Assembly (NCBI RefSeq): GCF_020283565.1
Contig: NC_060064.1
Span: forward strand, 16,326,337-16,390,336
Source of the DNA: Trifolium pratense
Taxonomy: Eukaryota; Streptophyta; Magnoliopsida; Fabales; Fabaceae
DNA: 64,000 bases
Direction: 5' to 3'
Both the position numbers and the translations under genes were made by a program. The notes under the pieces are model-generated. The model made no database searches and was not told the origin of the DNA. It saw only the letters and a program-made list of their open reading frames with translations. Shown here piece after piece: positions 57,898 through 64,000 of this stretch (positions within the stretch are counted from its first letter, which is position 1; every line of letters begins with the position of its first letter).

Positions 57898-58378
57898 TGG
57901 ACTGGGCAATGGGCTTAAGTGAATATCCGGTAAGCCCAATTAAAGTAAAAAGGATGATAAGCCCAAAATCAAGTAAACCCTAAAATACCCAATAGGCGAT
58001 TAGAGCTAGGGCGTGACCTGCATCTCTAGGGCAACGCCAAAAAGGGTGGACTCTGTGTTACTGAAAAAATCTTCTCCTTCCTTGTATCAACCGCTACCTT
58101 GAGAAGAAAGAAATAAACTTCTCGCAACTGCCATAGCTTGGAGACCAAGGTTCTCATCCCTATTTTCACGCCATACCACCGAAGAAGATGCTAAGGACCG
58201 GATTTTTAGGAACCCTTGCTTGGAGAAGAAGACTAGAAGCTCTATAAATAGTTCCATATTTTCATTTGTAAATGGATCGAATTCTGACTTATAAAACTCC
58301 CAGGGTTGTTGGGATTGAACTGAGTGTAATCACACCATTTGATCAATAATACAAACCCCCTTGTTTTTTACCAGAACA
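57898..58378 (+). repeat. 5' LTR of the Tat element (left edge approximate)
   Basis: Ends ...ttttttaccagaaca just before the PBS. A TATA box, tctataaata, is at 58241-58250, and the RNA start would lie about 30 bp further on. The left edge is guessed near tactggactgggcaatgggc. The LTR is unlike the solo LTR at 30.4-30.8 kb. Confidence 0.6.
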
Positions 58379-58381
58379 TTT

Positions 58382-58399
58382 TGGCGCCCACCGTGGGGC
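58382..58399 (+). other. Primer binding site, complementary to tRNA-Lys(CUU)
   Basis: tggcgcccaccgtggggc is the reverse complement of gccccacggtgggcgcca, the 3' end of plant tRNA-Lys(CTT) as I recall it, over all 18 bases. It lies 3 bp after the LTR terminal CA. Confidence 0.85.
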
Positions 58400-58462
58400 T
58401 GCGGTAAAATCATTTGATCCCAGCCTATCACAGCAACTAGACGAAAAATCAAACATCTTCAC

Positions 58463-61400
58463 ATGGCTGGAGAACACGAAAACCACGACAACTCTAACGT
58501 TAACACCCTGCAAGCCGCCGTCGTAGAGATTCGGCGCTTACAAACTCAAATTGCGGCCATCGAAGCCGAAAGAACTAATGAAAAAGAAAGAGCGAAATTG
58601 ATTTTGGAGGAGGAGGAGGGAGAGGGCGTCATGGACGTACAACCCTTAGCACAACACTTGTGGGATGCCCAAGTAGTGGAAACAATCAAGGTTCCTCACC
58701 TTCCTACCTTCGACGGAAAGACGGATCCAAGGGAGCACTTGATGGCAATTGGGACACAAACTGCCATAATCAACGCTCCGGAGCATCTGAAATGTAAATT
58801 ACTGGCCGGCACTTTCAAGGATGTCGCCCTGCGTTGGTACATGAACCTTCCAAGAAACTCAATCGAGAGTTATGCTGACTTTCATAAAAAATTCATTCAC
58901 CAGTTCGCTGGATCGAAACACGTGAAAGTCACATCAACCAGTCTTTTCTCCATCCGCCAAAACCATGGCGAGTCATTACGTAACTTCCTCGCCAGATTTA
59001 GCGAAGCCACCATCAAAGTCTCAAATCCAAATCAGGAGATGTTCGTGGCAGCCTTCCACAATGGGCTAAGAGCGGGACATTTCAACGAGTCCTTAGCCCA
59101 AAAGCCAGCCTCGTCAATGCAAGAGGTGAACAAGAGGGCGGAGTGTTATATAAAGGGCGAAGAAAGTAACGCCGAGAAAAGGCAAAGAGATGTTAAGGAG
59201 AAGGAATACGTGGGCCGTGCCACTAGAGCGCCCGAACACCCACGACCAAAATCGGGAGGCCACCAAGGGGATCCATGGCAGAGGCACCATGGGAAGCCCT
59301 ACCGCCAACCGCCCAGAAGAGAATTCAGGAATCATCCCGCCAATGAAGACCTCACGCCATTAAACGCCTCAAAGGTTTACGTTTTAAATGAGATTCTGGC
59401 CACTGGTTTGGCAAACCTCCCCCCAAGGAGAACCAGTAACATTCCCATGGGGTTGGACGATAACGCCTGGTGCGCATATCACAGGTGTAGAGGTCACTCC
59501 ACGGAGAAATGCTTCCGCTTAAGAGATTTAATCGAAGAACTAATCAAAAGCGGACACCTTCGCAAATTTATTGACGACGCCGCCCAAGGGCGGGTTGTCG
59601 TGCCAAAAGTCCCCCGGCAGGAGCCACGAGACCCTCCTGGGCCAAGCAGAGAGCCTCCCAAGGGGAGAATCTCCGTGAATACAATAGCGGGAGGATTCTC
59701 AGGTGGGGGCGAATCAAGCTCAGCAAGAAAAAGGTATGTACGCCGAGCCATCTCGGAGATATACCTCGTAAGTCAGCCTCAGCCATTAGACGTACCAGAC
59801 TTGGCATTCACGGCAAAGGATGGTTTGGAGGTAGCACCCCATGACGATGATCCTTTAGTGATACAAGTCCAAATTTTGAACTGTGATGTAAAAAGAGTAC
59901 TGATAGATTCGGGAAGTTCAGCGGACATCATGTACTGGGAAGCTTTCAAGGCCATGCAATTGGCAGAAGAGCAATTGCAACCATACTCCGGAACCCTGGT
60001 TGGGTTCTCTGGCGAACAAGTGGACGTAATGGGTTACGCCTCTCTTCTTACCACGTTTGGAGAAGGCAGCAACGCCAAAACTATCAAGGTTCGATATCTG
60101 GTAGTTAAAACTCCTTTTACCTCCTATAATATTATTATAGGAAGGCCCGCCTTTAACGCATTAGGGGCGGCCATGTCCACTTTGTACCTAGCAATAAAAT
60201 ACCCCCTCGAGAATGGGGGAGTAGGAACAGTACGGGGCGATCAGATTCTCGCCAAGAAGTGCTACGAGTCCAGCTTAAAAATACGACACCGAACTTCCGG
60301 CGCAAGCGGGAAATTCGAAAGAAGACAAGCCGCAATTCCAGGCGGCATAAACATGATAGAGAGCGCAGATATGGATCCAAGGGAGGAATTCCAAGATCGA
60401 AGGGTAAGCCCTATAGAAGACCTAGAGCAGGTTCAAATTGGCGATTACCCTCACCAGACAACTAACTTGGGAACAGCGTTGCCCAGCGAGGAGAGGAGAC
60501 GAATCATCAAAATCTTGAAGGATAACGCTGACCTATTCGCATGGAAACCTTCAGATATGCCAGGGATTGACGAAGGGGTGATAACACATAAACTCTCAAT
60601 ATCACCCAGCACAAAACCAGTTTCCCAAAGAAAAAGGAAGGTGGGAGAAGAAAGGCGAGTCGCTATAGCAGAGGAAGTAGAGAAACTAAAGGAAGCAGGA
60701 TTCATCGAAGAAATAAAATATCCCTCATGGTTGGCAAATGTCGTCATGGTGAAAAAGGCCAACGGGAAGTGGAGAATGTGCGTGGACTTCACAGACTTAA
60801 ACAAGGCGTGTCCCAAAGACCCATATCCCCTACCTAACATAGACAGGTTAATTGATGGCGCCTCGGGGTGTAAGATGCTGAGTTTTATGGACGCCTACTC
60901 CGGATACAATCAAATAAAGATGAACCCCTCCGACGCCCGCCATACAGCCTTTATGTCGAATACCTGCAACTATTTTTACAACGTCATGCCTTTTGGACTG
61001 AAGAATGCGGGAGCAACATACCAAAGGTTGATGGACAGGGTTTTTGCTGAGCAAATAGGGAAGAATTTAGAGGTATATATCGACGACATGGTAGTAAAAA
61101 CTTCCGAGGGAAGTCGCCATGATGATGATCTGTTGGACATCATGGGATCAGTAAGAAAGTACAACATGAGACTGAACCCAGCAAAGTGTTCCTTTGGGGT
61201 ACAAGCCGGAAAATTCTTAGGGTTTATGCTCACCAGCAGAGGAATAGAGGCTAACCCCGAAAAATGCCAAGCCATCATAGACATGAGGAGCCCTACATCC
61301 GTGAAAGAGGTACAGACCTTGACAGGCAGAATAGCCGCACTATCCAGATTCCTATCATGTGCGGGCGAAAAGGGTTTCCACTTCTTCGCATCTCTTAGGA

Positions 61401-63601
61401 AAAATGAGAGATTTTCCTGGACGCCAGAATGCGAAGAAGCCTTCAAACAACTAAAAGAGTTCCTGGCATCACCGCCCATCTTGACACGCCCATTACCAGG
61501 TAACACCCTTTACCTATATCTCGCAGTCTCGGATAGAGCTTTGAGTTCAGCTCTAGTTCAAGAAATAGAGGGCGAAGAAAAACCTATATATTTTGTAAGT
61601 AGAACCTTAAGGGGAGCAGAAACTAGGTATCAAAGAATAGAGAGGTTATCTCTCGCGGTAGTTGTCACAGCCAGAAAGTTAAGGCAGTATTTTCAAAGCC
61701 ACCAGGTAGTTGTTAAAACAGATTACCCTATCAAGAACGTCCTCCGAAAGCCAGACTTGGCAGGAAGGATGGTGGCGTGGTCCGTGGAATTATCGGAATT
61801 TGACATCACCTTCTCACCTAGAGGGGCCATTAAGTCACAAAGACTAGCTGATTTTGTATTGGAGATGTCTACTCCGCCAACAACAGAGAAAACGGCGTTT
61901 TGGACACTCTCAGTTGACGGGGCCTCCAATGTGCGAGGAAGTGGAGCCGGAATAGTACTGGAAGGACCGGATGGCGTGATGATAGAACAATCACTACGTT
62001 TCGCCTTCAAAGCTAGCAACAACCAAGCGGAATACGAGGCTTTGATAGCAGGAATGAAGTTGGCAAGCGATATGGAGGTAAAAGAGCTAAAGGCCATGAG
62101 TGATTCCCAACTGGTAACCAACCAAGTATCAGGGAAGTTTCAAACGAAGGAGCCGCAGTTAATCAAATACGTGGAGAAGGTGCAAAACCTAGCTAAGCAT
62201 TTCGATTCCTTCGAATTAGTTTACGTCCCCCGCGAACAAAACATGAGAGCAGATCTATTGTCAAAGCTGGCGAGCACCAAAAAACCAGGAAGTCATAGAA
62301 CCGTTATCCAAGAAACCATAAAAACTCCCAGCATCAACGGGGAAGAGGTAATGATGGTAATAGAAGAAGAAGACTGGAGATCGCCCATTATCCGGTACCT
62401 CCAAAAGGATGAGCTACCGAAAGAAAGGGAAAAGGCTTTTAAACTGAGGAAAATGGCGGCATGGTATTCAATGGTAGGAGATAAGCTATATAAGAGGGGA
62501 TTCGCGTCCCCCCTCCTTTTATGCGTCAGTACTGAAGAAGCCAAGCGCATCATGAATGAAGTCCACGAAGGATCATGTGGTAGTCATATCGGTTCAAGAG
62601 CATTAGCAGGAAAGATATTGAGAGCAGGATTTTATTGGCCAGATATACATGATGATACCGCCATGTATGTAAGAAACTGTGACAAATGTCAAAGACACGC
62701 CAACCTGCATCACGTTCCAGGGGAGCCACTAAAGTCAGTATTATCCCCTTGGCCCTTTTTCATGTGGGGTGTAGATATCGTTGGTCCATTTCCGGTTGGC
62801 TATAAACAAGCGCGATGGATCATCGTCGCCGTAGACTACTTTACAAAATGGATTGAAGCAGAGCCGGTATCCAGCATCTCGGCGGAACAGGTAAAAATCT
62901 TTTATTGGAAGAAAATCATCTGCAGATTTGGATTGCCCAAATACATCGTATCCGACAACGGTACACAGTTCGCCAGCGAAAAGGTCGTTGAATTCTGTCG
63001 AAGCAAAGGAATCAAAAACACCTTTATATCAGTGGAGCATCCACAAGCTAACGGACAAGCAGAGTCAGCAAATAAGGTGATACTAAGAGCCTTAAAAAGA
63101 AGGCTAGATAGTAAAGGCGAAGCTTGGGTAGCCCACATCTCACCCATCCTCTGGTCGTATCACACCACTCCCCAATCCTCGACAGGAGAAGCGCCATTTA
63201 CAATGGTCTATGGTTCGGACGCGATGATCCCGGTGGAAATAAATCCTCCTAGTTGGCGCAGAGAAACCACAACGCAGGAAGAGAACGACAGAGCTCTGGA
63301 AGAGAACCTGGACATGATCGAGGAAAGAAGAGAAAGAGCGCATTTCAGGGAATTCGCCATAAAGCAAAGAGCCGCTAGGCGTTATAATACGAGAGTCAAA
63401 CAAAGAAGTTTTCAAGAAGGCGACCTGGTGTTGAAAAGACCTATGGGAAAGGATAAAGGAGGAAAGTTCGCAGCAAACTGGGAAGGCCCCTTTCGGGTGC
63501 AAGAAGCTTTCGAAGGAGGAGCATATCGCCTAGAGACCATGGAAGGAAAAATCCTCCCAAGGACATGGAACGTAGCCAACCTAAAGTTCTACTATAGCTA
63601 A
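58463..63601 (+). CDS. Gag-Pol polyprotein of a Tat-lineage Ty3/gypsy retrotransposon
   Basis: Uninterrupted 1,712-aa frame. Gag (about 1-430) with a derived zinc knuckle CX2HX4HX4C at 337-350. Aspartic protease with DSG at 482-484. Reverse transcriptase with FMDAYSGYNQI and YIDD at 872-875. The first RNase H has LYLAVSD where the usual TDAS catalytic Asp should be, so it looks degenerate. A second, archaeal-type RNase H follows (SVDGAS D1152, E1190, D1214). Integrase has an HHCC finger (H1368, H1375, C1406, C1409) and D1438, D1498, E1534 with 35 residues between the last two. There is no chromodomain. The intact frame suggests a recent, possibly still competent copy. Its codon use and GC content are clearly higher than the surrounding intergenic DNA. 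Confidence 0.95.
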   Translation: MAGEHENHDNSNVNTLQAAVVEIRRLQTQIAAIEAERTNEKERAKLILEEEEGEGVMDVQPLAQHLWDAQVVETIKVPHLPTFDGKTDPREHLMAIGTQTAIINAPEHLKCKLLAGTFKDVALRWYMNLPRNSIESYADFHKKFIHQFAGSKHVKVTSTSLFSIRQNHGESLRNFLARFSEATIKVSNPNQEMFVAAFHNGLRAGHFNESLAQKPASSMQEVNKRAECYIKGEESNAEKRQRDVKEKEYVGRATRAPEHPRPKSGGHQGDPWQRHHGKPYRQPPRREFRNHPANEDLTPLNASKVYVLNEILATGLANLPPRRTSNIPMGLDDNAWCAYHRCRGHSTEKCFRLRDLIEELIKSGHLRKFIDDAAQGRVVVPKVPRQEPRDPPGPSREPPKGRISVNTIAGGFSGGGESSSARKRYVRRAISEIYLVSQPQPLDVPDLAFTAKDGLEVAPHDDDPLVIQVQILNCDVKRVLIDSGSSADIMYWEAFKAMQLAEEQLQPYSGTLVGFSGEQVDVMGYASLLTTFGEGSNAKTIKVRYLVVKTPFTSYNIIIGRPAFNALGAAMSTLYLAIKYPLENGGVGTVRGDQILAKKCYESSLKIRHRTSGASGKFERRQAAIPGGINMIESADMDPREEFQDRRVSPIEDLEQVQIGDYPHQTTNLGTALPSEERRRIIKILKDNADLFAWKPSDMPGIDEGVITHKLSISPSTKPVSQRKRKVGEERRVAIAEEVEKLKEAGFIEEIKYPSWLANVVMVKKANGKWRMCVDFTDLNKACPKDPYPLPNIDRLIDGASGCKMLSFMDAYSGYNQIKMNPSDARHTAFMSNTCNYFYNVMPFGLKNAGATYQRLMDRVFAEQIGKNLEVYIDDMVVKTSEGSRHDDDLLDIMGSVRKYNMRLNPAKCSFGVQAGKFLGFMLTSRGIEANPEKCQAIIDMRSPTSVKEVQTLTGRIAALSRFLSCAGEKGFHFFASLRKNERFSWTPECEEAFKQLKEFLASPPILTRPLPGNTLYLYLAVSDRALSSALVQEIEGEEKPIYFVSRTLRGAETRYQRIERLSLAVVVTARKLRQYFQSHQVVVKTDYPIKNVLRKPDLAGRMVAWSVELSEFDITFSPRGAIKSQRLADFVLEMSTPPTTEKTAFWTLSVDGASNVRGSGAGIVLEGPDGVMIEQSLRFAFKASNNQAEYEALIAGMKLASDMEVKELKAMSDSQLVTNQVSGKFQTKEPQLIKYVEKVQNLAKHFDSFELVYVPREQNMRADLLSKLASTKKPGSHRTVIQETIKTPSINGEEVMMVIEEEDWRSPIIRYLQKDELPKEREKAFKLRKMAAWYSMVGDKLYKRGFASPLLLCVSTEEAKRIMNEVHEGSCGSHIGSRALAGKILRAGFYWPDIHDDTAMYVRNCDKCQRHANLHHVPGEPLKSVLSPWPFFMWGVDIVGPFPVGYKQARWIIVAVDYFTKWIEAEPVSSISAEQVKIFYWKKIICRFGLPKYIVSDNGTQFASEKVVEFCRSKGIKNTFISVEHPQANGQAESANKVILRALKRRLDSKGEAWVAHISPILWSYHTTPQSSTGEAPFTMVYGSDAMIPVEINPPSWRRETTTQEENDRALEENLDMIEERRERAHFREFAIKQRAARRYNTRVKQRSFQEGDLVLKRPMGKDKGGKFAANWEGPFRVQEAFEGGAYRLETMEGKILPRTWNVANLKFYYS

Positions 63602-64000
63602 TCACGGCGCATCACTTTATCGGTGGAAGAATAAGTAAAACCATTCTCTTCTTTTAACAATATTTTCAAATGATGTATAAGAACCGTTTTCATAAATGAA
63701 TAAAAAACAATGAGACACTCTTTTCCCCTGTTTCAACGGGGTTTTTATCGAGGCTCATTGAATTTCAAAATTCTAGTAGTTTATATCTTCCTGCATATCC
63801 CAAAATATTTGCGTCAATAAAGGTCAACCTGATTGAGTTACGGGCTCTGAACCAACAAAAAATGGTTATCTCGAACTTGAGCTCTGAATCTTTATTTAAA
63901 GATCAACTCAGATTGGAGCGCTGAACCAAAAACAAGGGTTACAGTGCCTTGGCGTCACCTACGAGTTGGGTACGTCAGAAAAAAAAAATTATTAAACAAG
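63602..64000 (+). other. 3' non-coding part of the Tat element
   Basis: Follows the Gag-Pol stop. Contains acactcttttcccctgtttc aacggggttttta (a small hairpin) and repeated gagctctgaa/gagcgctgaa phrases near 63845-63935. A polypurine tract and the 3' LTR were not seen, so they lie beyond the window. Confidence 0.6.

Larger units (their letters stand above)
57898..64000 (+). mobile_element. Ty3/gypsy Tat-lineage LTR retrotransposon (3' LTR outside window)
   Basis: 5' LTR (approximately 57.9-58.378 kb), PBS at 58382-58399, an intact Gag-Pol frame 58463-63601, and about 400 bp of 3' non-coding region reaching the window end. The domain order Gag-PR-RT-RNH-aRNH-INT with an additional archaeal-type RNase H places it in the Tat lineage. 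There is too little space before gag for the extra ORF1 of Ogre elements, so it fits the other Tat families better. The start of the LTR cannot be fixed without the second LTR. Confidence 0.92.

Noticed and set aside
60451..61506. Long antisense frames (129 and 176 aa) in the retrotransposon
   Set aside because: Antisense shadows of the RT and RNase H coding region.
1..64000. tRNA genes suggested by several GGTTCGAAYCC strings
   Set aside because: Each sits in a SINE-like context (common body ccactaggctacttgac, poly-A, target duplications in three copies) and none folds into a full cloverleaf by eye.

Overview
The window is plant nuclear DNA, most likely from a papilionoid legume of the Medicago/Trifolium type. 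This is an inference from AT-rich intergenic DNA, many MITE-like foldback elements of legume style, GT-AG spliced genes and protein sequences close to Arabidopsis orthologues. There are no prokaryotic, plastid or CRISPR signals.

Layout, left to right. (1) 0.8-5.8 kb, minus strand: a 12-exon PCI-domain gene orthologous to EER5/THP1 (TREX-2 mRNA export). (2) 5.9-11.4 kb: intergenic, with three inverted-repeat elements; two of them have 9-bp target duplications typical of Mutator-like elements. (3) 12.2-17.1 kb, minus: an 8-exon DMS3 gene (RNA-directed DNA methylation), with a 1.18-kb Mutator-like foldback element about 350 bp upstream of its ATG. (4) 18.7-20.1 kb: small MITEs. (5) 20.4-28.6 kb: two intronless CC-NBS-LRR paralogues in convergent (tail-to-tail) orientation. 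The second has IDD in place of the MHD motif. (6) 28.7-36.6 kb: SINEs, foldback elements and a solo LTR nested in one of them, with no gene found from about 31.5 to 36.6 kb. (7) 36.6-40.8 kb, minus: a 5'-truncated, internally deleted L1-type LINE with a perfect 16-bp target duplication. (8) 41.9-44.6 kb, plus: a PXC3-type LRR receptor pseudokinase. (9) 46.9-47.3 kb (5' leader to 48.5 kb), minus: an 80-aa conserved small protein of unknown function. (10) 50.1-55.9 kb, minus: a 19-exon EFR3-like gene (EFOP type, plasma-membrane scaffold for PI4K). (11) 57.1-57.8 kb: a foldback element with about 60-bp tandem palindromic units. (12) from about 57.9 kb to the end, plus: a Ty3/gypsy Tat-lineage retrotransposon with an intact 1,712-aa Gag-Pol. 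Its 3' LTR lies beyond the window.

The host genes do not form one pathway. They are housekeeping and signalling genes (mRNA export, RdDM, phosphoinositide scaffold, receptor-like protein) around a small NLR cluster. PXC3 and EFOP2 homologues are also neighbours in Arabidopsis (At2g41820/At2g41830, from memory), so that end looks like conserved microsynteny.

I did not find a clearly new biological system. The most unusual items are the family of foldback elements built from CCGGAACACTTT-type palindromes (three copies), the NLR with the altered MHD motif, the receptor pseudokinase whose only coding intron is in frame and stop-free, and the tandem-repeat foldback element at the promoter of the silencing gene DMS3. 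Exon coordinates were read by eye from splice consensus, reading-frame closure and recalled family sequences. No alignment was run.
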